Positions 1 to 11,976 of a stretch of DNA of 64,000 nt are shown here, in pieces; the first letter of the stretch is position 1, and every line of letters begins with the position of its first letter. The notes under the pieces are model-generated. The model was not told the DNA's origin. It did no database searches and saw only the letters and a list, made by a program, of their open reading frames with translations. The translations under genes were made by a program, and so were the position numbers. Origin of the DNA: Blasia pusilla. Lineage: Eukaryota > Marchantiophyta > Marchantiopsida > Blasiales. Where the stretch lies: assembly GCA_050084515.1 (NCBI GenBank), contig CM114275.1:22940001-23004000 (forward strand), in the 5' to 3' direction.

Positions 1-2562
1 TTTTTATATTCTCAATTAGCCATATCTAACTCTAAGATTTCAATGACTCTTTTCAGATATGTAGATTTACATTCTTTAGTAAGAGCACTTATGTAATGCA
101 ATGGAAAAAATATGTACCTTCCATATTTTCCCTTTAATAAGATCTTAGGTTCATACAAATATTGTTATCGCAACCCCACCACATTTATTGGTTGCTTCAA
201 CTTTTCTAAACTCTAATTTGTGTATCTTCTAGCCTCGGTTATAAGATGGGCAGTAAGTATACAAAAGTGAAGGAGACATTATGTAGAACCAAAAAAGAAA
301 AGGGTTGGAATGGTGCACACTGTTGAGGTAATGTGCATTTTTGCAAAGACTAAAAAATAGAGTGCAAAATCTCAAACAAAAGGCATTGAGAACAAGTAGA
401 AGATTGCATTGACAAGGAGTGGAAATATTGGTCACCATTGCCATAAGAGTTGTCCATGCAAGTTGGTATTATAAAAAATTATAGCAAATATTGAATATAA
501 GCGTTATTGTTGATCTGCCATAAAGTTTGGAATTAAAGAAGGGAGTGTGATTATTATCCTTTATATTCCCTCAACATAGACTAGATGATGTCAAGCTGAA
601 GAGCATGTGTTGGGCTATGTTTTTTGAGAGGACTAAATTTTTTTACAAATTCAGTAGCATGCTTCTTTGCTTTCCGCAATTGCTTCTTTAAAGCATCAAC
701 CTCAATAACGTGATTATGGTTGTCCTCAAGGGAAGAATTGAGAAGATCATTATGATTAGCAATCTTTGTAGACATTGCCAAGGAGTTCATCCTCTGCTGC
801 TTGAATCTACATCTTGGTCTTTTGTAGATGACAACTTCTCATGATCTCTATTTTTGTCTTGGTTGTAGCAGACGTCAACATCCACGTATTCTAGCTCACT
901 TCTCTTGTTGTGACAAAGAGCATGTGATGAAATACTCATCCGATGAAGTGGACCACGATAAATTGGATGACATTTGCGTAGTCCTGTTCGCTATAAGGGA
1001 AAAATAGAAAGTACAAATGAAGATTAGATTTCAAGATAGAAACAAGATTGCAATAACAATAATGCATTACAAAGAGGAGAGACTCAAAAACAAAAAAAAT
1101 GTTCAAATGAGGTGAATACTTGCCTAGAAAAAGAATGCAAGGTATAATATGAATAGTCTATTGTGACTATAGATATGAGAGCCTTAAGGTAGTATGTACT
1201 GCAAATAGGAAAAATTATGGCATCAAAATAGGAGCCCAAAAAAAGGAACAACAATCGAAATAAGAAGCAGTAAAATGCACTTGTGGAAAAAGTAGCGTGG
1301 AAGTTAAAGTGTTGGGATGGGAACAGAGCATACATGAAATTCATTGCATAGAGTAAAGGTCGTCAAATATATTAACATAACATACAAAACTTTTGCACAA
1401 GCATATATTTAGTGAAAATATTATGAAAATTGGTATTGCCTTTGTGTGGAATGTACGAAAATCTAGCACTCAAAAGATGGATCCTAGTAGAAGGTACAAT
1501 ATCTATCCCAAAAAGTTTATGGTAATCCTGGCATATGAGTTTAAGTGTAGGCCTACAACCAGACAACCAAGAGACTATTTCATAAGCATTGTGCTAGATC
1601 TTGTATGTATTGCAGCAAGGAGAATACATGGAATGGATGTAGCATGCTCACCTAGCGAGACGTGGAGAATCACTCTTGCGTACTTGCGTTTTTTTGGTGA
1701 AGTCAAAAGCACATCTCCGTCGTAAGAGGCATTTATTGGTGATGGTAAGGGTGGATTATGGGCTTGAATTGGAATATTATGAGATAAGTCATAGGTAGTG
1801 GATTGTGGAGTGGGAGGAGCAAAAGTAGACAAAACGATGGTTACATCATCAAAGTATGGAAATAATTGGAGTTATGGAGGGTTATCAAGGTTAAAAGGAA
1901 AAGAAAAAAAACTCTTGTAATTTCCCCTCCTCATGAGCAATTTTCATGCGTTCAATTAAGTGAGCTACTTTGACACAAGAGAGGTCTAGCAACACACCAA
2001 CTAGTAAGTGCATATCATGCCTAAGTGTCCTGAGCTGATCTAGAAGAATTTAACCGTTGATGAGGTTGAATAAACGGGTTGCATGTTTTTTGATGAGAGA
2101 TGCTTCTTTGAAGTCCACATTCTTGAACTTCAAAGCCTCTATTTTAATCCCTGTAGAGTTAATGGAAAAAAAAGTAAGAACCTTTGAAGAATGACATTTT
2201 GGAAAGAGAGTATTACATAAATGAATAAATAGAGAATGTAAAGTAATACTTGAAGATGGGCCATCTTTATGAATGCGTCAAAATTTAGAGACCCACATTT
2301 GACCTCGAGTAATAAAACTCTATATTTGATGACCAATAATTCCATGCTCCTAGAAAGCTGACATTATACTTAGGTTGTCTGAGTATTTCATTTGATTCTC
2401 TACAGGTGTTATGTATCAACGTTGGGCATCTTCTTGTTGAGTGTTTATGTCGTTCAAGATCATGTTGGAAAAATCCAAATAGTTCACAAGAGCTTGATAA
2501 GAGAATATTAGTGGGCATGAGAAGAAAGGTAGTAGTTGATGGAAGGGAAGCAATATGAAAAG
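1..2562. other. AT-rich region, no recognised gene
   Basis: I recognise no complete gene here. On the minus strand there are short open stretches. One runs from about 2130 to 1575, with one stop, and contains a leucine-rich helical stretch followed by a proline/serine-rich tail. Another at 581-790 is a lysine-rich, coiled-coil-like peptide. Neither matches a family I can name. They may be exons of a decayed gene or the interior of an old transposon. The region ends where the LTR of Gypsy copy B1 begins. Confidence 0.5.
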
Positions 2563-3203
2563 TGTCGTGCCCATACACATCGTTACACAACATACATTTC
2601 TGTCGACAAACATACATACAAACACGTACAATCCCATACTCACTTCTGGAATCCAAACAATGAGACAAGAAGTACCAAAATATATCCAATAAAATACGAT
2701 ATAATCTCTCTCAACACCGTAGCTCTCAAATGTGTGCACTCTCACATGTATATCTCAATGTCAAACCAAACCCACTCTCCTAATGAGAGGCTTGGGTTAC
2801 ACTCACAAGGCAAGGGACCATAACTCCGCCGCCTCGTGCCAAGAGGTTTAACAAAGAGAGAATGAGCTCTTAAGCTCTCTCTCCGTGAGGTATATCCCCT
2901 TCCTTCTCCCAAACTCTCTCCTTGGTAACCTATGCTCGCAATTCACCTCCTTGGCTCTTGACCTGCACTAGTGGGTCAAGGGCCACTTCCCAAAGTGGAA
3001 AGTCAACTATACCAATCATATAAACTTATCCAAAATAGTAAATTTCTCTATATGGCTCCAAATAAGCCGAAACGATGGGGAAACCTGCTCTCTTAAGTTT
3101 CCCAAGATTTCAGTAGGTCATCATTGACCTCTTGAGCATGTTCTCCTCTACTAGCCAAGACGATTTACCAAATCTCTCCGATCTATATTAGAAAGTCGTG
3201 ACA
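2563..3203 (-). repeat. LTR of family B (3' LTR of B1)
   Basis: Related segments recur at 6638-7145, 39950-40574, 48657-49164 and, in part, 61773-62024. Read on the minus strand the LTR starts TGTCACGACTTT (here with substitutions) and ends with a CGACA-type terminus, giving TG...CA ends. A pyrimidine-rich CTCT block and a CCATATAGAGAA stretch, possibly a TATA-like site, lie inside. The first 128 bases (2563-2690) are repeated just outside the LTR at 3206-3335. Confidence 0.8.
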
Positions 3204-3205
3204 GC

Positions 3206-3335
3206 TGTCGCGCGCATATATATATCGCTACATAACATACATAGCTATCGACAAACACACACACAAACGTGCATGATCCCATGCCAACTTATGGAATCCA
3301 AACAATGAGACAAGAAGTACCAAAATATCTCCAAT
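3206..3335 (-). repeat. Extra copy of the LTR terminus next to the LTR
   Basis: This stretch of about 130 bases repeats the low-coordinate end of the adjacent LTR (2563-2690). It starts with a cgcat/cgcta-rich tract and ends at ctccaat. The same arrangement is seen at copy B2 (40577-40704) and, in the opposite orientation, at copy B4 (61019-61158). It therefore seems to be a family trait. Confidence 0.7.
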
Positions 3336-3521
3336 CGCCTCTCTAGCTGGTGGTTAGGTCCCTCTAACTCCAGATAGCTATCTATCCCTACCTACCATGA
3401 CGTACATCTCTTGGACGCTAAGAGCAAAAAGGCCAAGTGCTTATATGGCCCTATCGTTAGTCACCTTCTTGTCATCCATATCATAGACACGAGTCGGAAT
3501 CTAGATCTACCTACTTTATGT

Positions 3522-3758
3522 ACATCAAAGACACATCCATCGTCCATGAGGAACCCTAGTGAGAGGTGGCATCAAACATGCCATATGCCATCCTCTCGAA
3601 CACCCATCACAAACTAGCATAGTGAATGCACCACGGGTTGAATCACACAACATACACCGCAAGCCTGTAGGAACTACTCCTAAGCTTGGATCAACTATAG
3701 CATCAATGTTTGGAAGATGACATGACGCACAACTATGCATATGGTCATTCCAAACCAC
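3522..3758 (-). pseudogene. PHD finger at the C-terminus of Gypsy B1 pol
   Basis: The minus-strand reading shows a C4HC3 zinc finger: LRCMLC, then LVCDGC, then SRGWHMAC, then RWMC and, after one stop, a final Cys. Spacing and the GWH core fit a PHD finger, a fold that reads histone H3 tails. The stop at 3522-3524 is TGA where copy B4 has an arginine codon (AGA), so it looks like a decayed CGA. The finger lies downstream of the integrase in coding order, where other Gypsy elements may carry a chromodomain. Targeting of integration to chromatin is inference. Confidence 0.75.
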
Positions 3759-3899
3759 ACCATCGCGTCCCTCCTATAAGAGAACGCCGGATGGAAAAAT
3801 CTCACGCGCTCTCAAGATGGTGCGTTGTGCAGTCACATCCAATGCCGTGTGTACCGTCTGCTACAAGTAGACATAGTCTCCTTGATGAAACCTCCAGAT

Positions 3900-4930
3900 A
3901 GTAGGTCGATAGCCACCTCCCCGAATAGTCGCATACCTCAACGTATCTCGATGTTGCGCAATCGCCAAGTTCTCAAACGCCATGAGCATCACTCTCTGAA
4001 ATAACTTAGCTCTCTAAGAACATGCTCGCATCCATACATGAGGGTCATCAAGGTTCAACACCTCACCAACATCTTGACGAATGGCCGTAAGTAAATCTAG
4101 CTCTTGGCCATACAAAAGCAAGTACGGTGAGAAAGATGCTAAGGATGCCTGATGTATCCCATCGCCAACCACGGCAACTAGAGGTCCTAATCTCCTAGGT
4201 GACCTCTCTGCAAGCCATACTTGCGTAATCCTCTCTTCACCGTTTACACAACCCGCTTCACTAGTCCATCCGCCTCAAGATGATCTCGCGAAGTAGTGCC
4301 GTGGTTGATCAGTGCCTCATCACACAAGGCCTAAAACTCCCCGCAAATCTTTGTACCCTAGTATGTCAACACCTCAGGTGGTGCATCGTAATGACTCAAC
4401 ACTCAATCTAGAAAGGCATATGTTACTCCCTCACTTGCTTTGTCAGGGAATGTAACCAACTCTATCCACTTTGAGAAGTGCTCGACCATGACCAACACAT
4501 AACGACTATGGCGCTTCATCACAGGTAAAGGTCGTGCAAAATTCAAACTCCATTTACATCATAAATCCATAATCGGAAGTGGATGCAAATATGGAGTCGG
4601 AGCATTAAACGATGCCCGGACCCGATCACAAACCATGCATTAGGAAATAAACTCATGAACGTCAATCTGCATGCCTCGTCACCACTATTGTATCTAGAGC
4701 AAGTTGTACGTCTGCTTCATTCCAAAATGACCCAACTCCTCGTGGGCTTGACGCACCAGATATGCTCTCTATAAAGGATGAGGCACTACCTGCATTGTAT
4801 CATCCTCTCAAACTCGCAACACATGTGTCTCCTCCCACCGGACGACAATGGAATGTAGGATGCGATCCCGCTCTCTAGCACCCACTATGCTTGCGACACT
4901 ACCAGTATGCAAGTATTCCAAGACCATTCC
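3900..4930 (-). pseudogene. Degraded Gypsy integrase, copy B1
   Basis: The minus strand encodes recognisable integrase pieces with several stops: a segment matching LVMVEHFSKWIELV, a conserved KRGLRKYGLQRG stretch and the C-terminal MAFENLAIAQHR-like region shared with copies B2 and B4. The coding order continues into the PHD finger at 3522-3758. On the other side it is cut by the solo LTR at 4931. It is not functional. Confidence 0.7.
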
Positions 4931-5947
4931 TGTCGCGACCCTCATAACCAAACAACACCAAATAGGTGCCAAGCGGAACATCGGAACTCAAGTGGACTCA
5001 CGCTGCGATGTTTGCGCTTTGGAGAGGCGTTTTGAAAGGTCTCTTGGAAAAGTCTAAGAGATGAAACGGGAAACAGAGTTGTGCATTTTTTGCGTTAGTG
5101 GTTGCGACTAGGAAACCTAGACCAAACGCGAGCCAAGACCTAAGATGAGTTGAGTCTTGGAAGGTTGGTTGCCAAGGAGGTGAGAACCAATTTTGGAACA
5201 CGACTAGTATTTGGGGAATTTGATTGTGTTTTGGACCATAACGTTTAGCCCCAAGATGCGTTCGAGACAAGTAAGAGAGCGTTGGAAAACCTATCTTGAG
5301 ACGCTTCCAACGCATTAAAGATCTTAGAAAATGCATAAGTACAGACTGAGATATTGGCGAAAAATATTGTGAGAGCAATCGGGTTGAGTGGCCCGGGTGT
5401 CTTTCCCTAAAGGTAGGGGGACCCTGGAGATCCTCAGAAGTACTAGTAAGGGAGGAGTCTCTCCAAGATGTCTTGGAACATGAATCCCCACTTTGAGCGC
5501 CAAACAGTGTCTCAGAGGCACGAGATGGAACGGGAGTTTGGCGTTGGAACTCGAAACCCAAACCTGATCCAAGGGAGTGGACTTTGTACGCCACACTTGG
5601 ATTCCAACCCGAGATTCACTTCGGGCAAGTCTCGGTTAGGGACTCATTGGATTTCCATCAGACAGTTGGAACCGCCAGGCGCGAAATGCCGTTTGAGGTT
5701 CCTGAACCGACTGGAAAGTCTGTCCCAAGTCTTGCGAGACTTGCCCGTGTTGTAAACCGCAAAACTAGGAAGGTTAAGCTTGATGAGAGACCGAGACGAG
5801 AACTCGGAAAGTTAGCCCGCTGATTGATCGAAGACCCGACTAACGAGAGTGCATGTTTGGATATAGATTAGCCTTGAGAGCATGACCTACTGAATGCACG
5901 CTTCCGCAACAACAAGATTAACGTTCAAGGAGAGTAGGTGCATGACA
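4931..5947 (+). repeat. Solo LTR of the chromovirus family
   Basis: This 1017-base segment matches the 5' LTR of the chromovirus at 8931-9961 along its whole length. It starts TGTCGCGACC and ends GCATGACA. It is flanked by perfect 5-bp duplications, ATTCC at 4926-4930 and ATTCC at 5948-5952. The same place in copy B2 (about 41841-41870) is uninterrupted, so the pre-insertion site can be seen. The internal part of the element was lost, most likely by LTR-LTR recombination. Orientation is the same as the full element. Confidence 0.92.
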
Positions 5948-6637
5948 ATTCCATTGTCGTGCATGTCTCGGCCACCTGTCGTCTCCTTGCCGACCTCTGG
6001 ATCTATGGACTCTCCATCAGATCTCGCCATTGAAGTCTCAAAAATCTGGCTCTCCATAGCCAACAAGCCCAAATAGGCTGACGCGTGCCATCCTGGCACC
6101 AACTCCTCATCACTCTCATCATGCCAACGAGCTCCAATCGCATCTCGCTGACTCGGGCATGGGTTACGGCTCAAACCATTTTCATCCTAGTTTAGCGTCC
6201 CAGGTCTATGCACCACCTGGAAGTCATACTCTTGCAACAAAAGAGCCTACCTCGCAAGCTTCCCTGTAAGCTTTTCGGACTCCATCAACCACTTAAGTGG
6301 TTGATGATCAGTAATGATGGTAAAAGGGTTGGCGAATAAATAACACCTGAAATGTGCAACAACCCACACCGCATCCAAGCACTCACCCTCATACGAGCTA
6401 TACTTCGCCTCTGCAGTGTTGTTTGAGCGACTAGCGTAAGCCACCACGAACTCTCTACCATCATTGTTATGTTGGGTGAGAACGGCTCCAAGCCTCGAAT
6501 CAATATGCAATTGGAAAGGATGCCCCTGATTGGTGTCCCCAATATGGGCATGGACGTCAATATATCCTTGAGCAGCTGAAATGCTCTCTCGTGCTCATCC
6601 CCTAGTGCCACGTCCTTCTCTCTTCGTAAATCAAGTA
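5948..6637 (-). pseudogene. Gypsy RNase H / pol fragment, copy B1
   Basis: The minus strand encodes the RNase H region: a stretch with VVAYASRSNN, then KYSSYEGECLDAVW, then HFRCYLF and ITDHQPLKWLMESE. This is the Ty3/Gypsy RNase H fold region with its typical DHQPL motif. The linker towards the integrase is also present. The reading is split between two frames. At 6638 it abuts the second LTR of B1, so the upstream reverse transcriptase and everything before it are deleted. Confidence 0.8.
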
Positions 6638-7145
6638 GATCCAATCTCTCTCAACACCATAGCTCTCAAATGTGTGCACTCTCACATATCTCTCTCAATG
6701 TCAAACCAAACCCACTCTCCTAATGAGATGTTTGGGTTACACTCACAAGGCAAGTAAGACCATAGCTCCGCCGCCTCATGCCAAGAGGTTCAACAAAGGG
6801 AGAATGAGCACTCGAGCTCTCTCTCCTTGAGGTATACCCCCTTCCCTCTCCCAAGCTCTCTCCTCGGTAAGATATGCTCGCACGTCACCTCCTTGGCTCT
6901 TGAAATTTTGTAGCGGGTCAAGGGCTACTTCCCAAAGTGTAAAGTCAACTCTTCCAATTATGGAAACTTACCTCAAATAGTAAGTTTCTCTATATGGCTC
7001 CAAATGAGCCGAAACATAGGGGAAACCTGCTCTCTCAGGTTAGGCATGGCCTTAGTAGGTCATCCTCAATCTCCTGAGCATGTCCTCCTCTACTCGCTAA
7101 GGCGCTCTACCAGATCTCTCCGATCTATCCTAAAAAGTCGTGACA
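6638..7145 (-). repeat. LTR of family B (5' LTR of B1, truncated)
   Basis: This matches the LTR at 2563-3203 but lacks the terminal 130 bases or so on its low-coordinate side. It joins RNase H sequence at a GATC. Its high-coordinate end reads aaaagtcgtgaca, the same terminus as at 3203, 49164 and 62024. Confidence 0.8.
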
Positions 7146-8930
7146 AGGAATGTGTCGAGATTTAACCTGATATTTGGCATGTAAGAGATCCTCAGCAAGA
7201 TGAATTTGAAACTCATTCCACAATATTGCTAGCCTAGCTGGCGTATTTTATGCCAAAATAATTCTTAAGAGTTGACGAAGCGATCGACCTCCACAAATTT
7301 GTGAAGCTTCTTGCAAGCAAAGTGTAACTTCCCTATTATCCTCTAAGAGTCCTAATTGGATAGCGGCCTCTTTGAAGGTTGGATATAATATTCCATGCAT
7401 AGTCATTAAATCTTTATATGTAGTTGCACCTCGAATATGATGAAGAAGTAGTCGCAAACATTGACGTTCACCTTCGCCTAAGCATAAAAGCTTTTATTAT
7501 AAGATATTTGAAAACAAATATTTAATGATAGAGAGTGTGGAATATGAGTCTATATGAACCATCAAATAGGAAGGAAAAAAATGGTTCATTTAACATATGG
7601 GGGATTTTGGAAGATGTGTATCTGGATGAGTGAGATATAACCGTCTAATAAGATAACCACAACCATGTGCTCCTTGGACACGACGAAACCACTTTTTCTT
7701 TATCCAAGTGTAATGTGAAGGAAACTCAAGATATAGATACTTCCGGGCAAAAGAATCTAAACAATTTGTTGCAAACCATGCTGTTAAAGTTATATCCGTA
7801 TTTCTTTGTAAAATATTTTCGGGTAGTTCATTATCATGAAAATGTAGAAGTTGTTCATTTGGGAGATGAACAGCCAATCTTACAATACTCAGTTGCTCTG
7901 AATGCGAGCTCAACTTGAAAATTCTCCAACATGCTTCAGAGGCAAAAATATACCTATGTAAGAAGAAGAAAATAAATTAAAAAAATATTGGTATGAAAAA
8001 AAATCATGAACATAAAAACTACTGTCATATAGGCATAGATAGATCATCACCTTGCATCTTGATATTGTGTCGTCTCATCAATAACGTCAGCCACTATTGT
8101 AGAAGAAGTTGAGCTCTTTAACATCCCAGATGTCACTGCATCTGATCCCATATATACATATTTATATAAGTATTTAACGGCGGATATATTATTTGTGATC
8201 TCTAGATTAATATGACAATTGAATAGAGTGCACAAGATAGGATTATATGACACAACCCAATGATTATCCAGAGGTTGATTATGCTTCATGACCTTCATGC
8301 CATTATCTGACCTGGATATCATTGTGAAAATGTTAGATTTAATTGTACTTGAAAAGTATAATATACACAGTAACATAGACAAAAAAGTCAAAAAGTCATA
8401 AAAAAAAGGTTGCTCCATACCTTCTATATACGGGATTGCCATCTTCAGTCTCTATAGTTTGAGATGAAAAGTGTTTGGGATATCCTTTAGTAGATTTTTT
8501 GGTGTCCTTGCCTATACATGGTGCATTTGGATTAAGCACCCCACATGCCCCATGCATCATACAATTGGATAGAGTAGCAAAAAGTCGAGGATAAGTAGTA
8601 GCATTCGGAATTTCTGCAGATATGATTTTAAGATTTCAAGCCGAAGCCCATCGGAGCCCATTGGCCAAAGCCCATGGTCATTTCCCAATTCTCAATTCCA
8701 TGATGTGTATCATGAATATATAATTGCGCAAATTGATGACGTTGTCCCTTATTTGGATGAAGTGGACCAATAGAATGATAAATTTTACCTGGAATAATGA
8801 AGTGTTTTATGCTACCCAATTGCTCTTTGACTTCTTCTCCAGTTGATACCAATTGAAATGCTGAATTATATGCCCGAGCGTTGCTTAGAAAATGCCGACT
8901 ACTTGCTCCAACGTCAGATATCAATGTTGT
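7146..8930 (-). pseudogene. Helitron-like helicase gene, 3' part (disrupted)
   Basis: Read on the minus strand from 8930 down, pieces occur in the order of a plant Helitron protein. 8628-8930 carries a RHFL...ARAYN block and a GQRHQFAQLYIHD motif. About 8440-8600 carries CMMHGACGVLNPNAPC and KGYPKHF. 8047-8442 carries NHWVVSYNP and FNCHINLE...KYLYKY. 7590-7913 carries RLAVHLPNEQ and TLTAWF. 7248-7457 carries GATTYKDL and YPTFKEAA...LGLLEDNRE. The Rep (HUH) domain expected between the first two pieces is missing, and the ATP-binding part of the helicase is not seen before the B1 LTR. Frames are broken. The N-terminal part resumes at 15295, beyond an inserted chromovirus. Confidence 0.8.
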
Positions 8931-9961
8931 TGTCACGACCCTCATAACCAAACAACACGAAATAGGCGCCAAGCGAAACATCAAAACTCAAAGGAACTCA
9001 CGCCGCGAAGTTTGCGTTTTGGAGAGGCGTTTGGAAAAGTCTCTTGGAAAAGTCTAAGAGACGAAACGCGGAACAGAGTTGTGTGTTTCATGCATTAGTG
9101 GTCGCGACCAGGAAACCTAGACCAAACGCGAGCCAAGAGTTGAGATGAGTTGAGCCTTGGGAGGTTGGTTGCCAAAGAGGTGAGAACCAGTTTGGAACAC
9201 GACTAGCGTTTGAGAGAATCTGACTGTGTTTAGGACCATAACGTTGAGCTTCAAGATGCGTTTGGGACAATTAAGGGTGCGTTGGAAAGCTGATCTTAAG
9301 ACGCTTCTGACGCACCAAAGATCTCAGCAAACGCATAAGTACAAGCTGAGATATTGGCAAAAAACAATTGAAAGAGCAATCGGGTTGAGGGCCAATTGGA
9401 GAGGCCCGGGTGTCTTTTCCTAAATGTAGGGGCCCCCCGGAGATCCCCAGAAGTACTAGTAAGGGAGGATTCTCTTCGAGATGTCTCGGGAAACGAATCC
9501 CCACTTTGGGCGCCAAACGGCGTTTCAAAGGCACGGGATGGAACGGGAGTTTGGCGTGGGAACTCGAAACCCAAACCTGATCCAAGGGAGTGGACTTTGT
9601 ACGCCACACTTGGATCCCAACCCAAGATTCACTTTGTGCGAGTCTTGATGAGGAACTGATTGGATGTCCATCGGAAAGTTGGAACCGCTAGGGGCGAAAC
9701 GCCGTTTTAAGTTCCTGAACCGACCAGAAAGTCTGTCCCAAGTCTTTAGAGATTTTCCCGTGTTGTAAACCGCGAAACTAGGAAGGTTGAGCTTGATGAG
9801 AGTCCGAGACGAGAACTCGGAAAGTAATCCCGCTGATTGATCCAAGACCCGACTAACCAAAGTGCGTGTTTGGATGCAGATCAGCGTTGAGAGCGTGACC
9901 TACTGAATGCACGCTTCCGCAACAAACAAGATTAAGGTTCAAGGAGAGTAGGCGCACGACA
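8931..9961 (+). repeat. 5' LTR of the chromovirus
   Basis: This 1031-base LTR starts TGTCACGACC and ends CGCACGACA. The start and end are set by comparison with the solo LTR at 4931-5947 and by the primer site two bases downstream. It is followed at once by the tRNA primer site and the gag leader. Confidence 0.9.
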
Positions 9962-9963
9962 CG

Positions 9964-9975
9964 TGGTATCAGAGC
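9964..9975 (+). promoter_or_regulatory. Primer-binding site for initiator tRNA-Met
   Basis: TGGTATCAGAGC begins two bases after the 5' LTR. It is the classical plant LTR-retrotransposon primer site, complementary to the 3' end of initiator methionine tRNA. Confidence 0.93.
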
Positions 9976-10177
9976 TTATCCTTGATGAGCGTGAACTTGG
10001 GGTCGTTGAAGATGTGGACGTTTGGGAAGAACTCAAGGTAGCCGGAAGACCGCGACGCCGAGGAGGAACGCAAGAGGCGAGGAGGAGATCTAAGAAAGCA
10101 AAGACTCGCAAATGGCGACCAAAGGCGAAGAACCTAGGAAACTGCGAGTCAAAGCAAAAAAGCCGAGAGACGAATCA

Positions 10178-11976
10178 ATGACGGACCGAGAGCCTGAGGT
10201 GGAATTTGCGACTCCCGAAGTGCCCAGTCCCATATATGAGGATGTTCCAACCAAAATCTTTCCGCGGGACCTTCGGTTCCAAACTTAAACGATCCGGCCT
10301 TTTATATCCAAATGATGGGATTGATGAAGGTGATGGCGGACTAGATGACCGAACAGAGCAAGGTGATATCGGAATTCAAGTCAAATGGAGCCTCTAGTTT
10401 CGGCAAGAAGCTTTGTAAGACTAATTTGCCTATGCCATTCACAGGAATGGGGCATTCTCGGAAAGTGAGCGAGCTTCTAACGGAACTCAAACTCTATTTC
10501 GAAGTGCAAAAGGAAGACAAACAAGACAAAGTGACTGTAGCGGTCACGTTTCTAAAGGATCACGCTCTCCATTGGTGGACGGCTCACCGTAAAGAACATC
10601 TAGGTCGTAGAAAAACGTTGAGTTGGGAAGATTTCAAGGAGTTGATTGGGAACCGATTCACTCCGGAATATCAAGAGTATCGCGATGGCATGGAGGTGGT
10701 GAGGTTGCGCCAGAGTGGATCCCTTGGCGCTTATGTGCGAGAGTTTAGTGCACTCATGAGTGCACTTTCCACGGATGAACATACAAAAAAGGTGATCTTC
10801 CTAAGTGGACTCAAACCGAGTGCCGGAAAGGCCCTCTTTTGTATGCCTCACATCCCAGAGACGTGTGCGGATCTTCTGAGACTAGCAGAGCGGATTGGGG
10901 ATGATGAAGTCCAACACCCGAAACCCTTTGAGCCAAAAAGTTTTTCTAAGTTACCGAAAAACAAAGGGACATCCAAGAGGGTTTGGAATGGGGGTGAGCG
11001 TGACCATGTAGGGTCTCTTGCCCCAGCAGCGAAACGAGTGGAACTCAACGCGAAGCCAAAAGGGCCTCCGTTTACGAAGTCAACGAATGCCAAAGTGATT
11101 TGCTACAACTGTGGCAAATCCAGACATATGGCTAAGGAATGTGTTAGGTCTAAGGTTAGTAAACCGAGTATGATTGCGTTTGCCGCTAAGCATTTATCGG
11201 AGGGAGATCTAGATACATCTCTACAAGTCACCAAGAGAACGCCCAATTTGGTTTACCTAGGATCCAGGATCGCTAATCGCGATGTGATGTTGCTTGTTGA
11301 TATAGGTGCTTTGCACTCATTCTTGAGTCCGAGAATCATGAAAACGTTGGGATTACCAACCACCAAGGCGGATGAACCCATTAGGGTAGGATTCGCGGGA
11401 GGCAAGTCCCACCAGACTTTAGATATGGTTTTAGGGCTAGTTGTGAGATGCGGAGTATTTGAGTTGAAGGAGAATTTCACAATTTGCGACATGGACGGTA
11501 TCGACGGAGTCTTGGGGAACACGTTCTTGGATGCGTATGAGGTGGAACTGAGGCGAAGACCTTTGAGGTTGAGCGTCTTGGTTAACGGCAAACGGAAGGA
11601 CGTCAGATTGGTTCGCGAGGTGCCTAGGAAGACGGAGTTGGTGAACGCCATCACAAGGACGAGTTTGGCCGAGTTAGAAGAAGGATTCCTTTGCTTGATG
11701 AGACAAGTAGAGGATGATGCAAGCGCGAGATGCAGAGATCAGAATTCTCCTTCAAGGGGAATCCCTGAAACACTCAAAAGAGTTGTGAAAGAATTTGGAG
11801 ATGTGTTGACTAAGGAGCTTCCGACTGAGTTGCCACCACATAGGGCGGTTGATCATAAGATTGAGGTGATACCAGGATCTCAACCACCTTCAAAAGCACC
11901 ATATAGGTTGAATCAAGAGGAACTTGCTGAGTTGAAGAAACAGTTGGGTGAACTCCTAGAGAGGGGTTACATCTGA
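10178..11976 (+). pseudogene. Chromovirus gag-protease (start of polyprotein)
   Basis: The likely start is the ATG at 10178. A frameshift near 10290 and a TAG at 10342-10344 then interrupt it, and an open frame runs from 10345 to a TGA at 11974-11976. The capsid region includes the HWWTAHRKE and EYRDGMEVVRLRQ blocks typical of Gypsy gag. A CCHC zinc knuckle (CYNCGKSRHMAKEC) lies at about 11100-11145. The aspartic protease follows, with LLVDIGALHSF where the family usually has DSGA or DTGA, so the catalytic triad is altered to D-I-G. The frame ends with the start of the reverse transcriptase region (KAPYRLNQEE...ELLERGYI). Confidence 0.9.

Larger units (their letters stand above)
2563..7145 (-). 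mobile_element. Gypsy family B, copy B1 (deleted remnant)
   Basis: This minus-strand Gypsy remnant is bounded by two LTRs of the same family, at 2563-3203 and 6638-7145. The inside keeps only the 3' part of pol: a PHD finger, a degraded integrase and an RNase H piece that runs straight into the second LTR. Gag, protease, methyltransferase and most of the reverse transcriptase are missing compared with copy B2. It is interrupted at 4931-5947 by a solo LTR of the chromovirus family. The flanks (aaaag before, aggaa after) do not form a convincing target duplication, so the ends may have been rearranged. Confidence 0.8.

Noticed and set aside
6630-6645. The truncated LTRs at 6638 and 48657 both follow a gtaaatcaag-like word
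   Set aside because: At 6638 the word is explained by RNase H coding sequence (aligns with ttggtcaacaagg of copy B2), while at 48657 it is leader sequence. The resemblance is short and probably chance, with GATC as the common break.
2563-7145. Target duplication around copy B1
   Set aside because: Flanking pentamers are aaaag and aggaa. They do not match even with one change.
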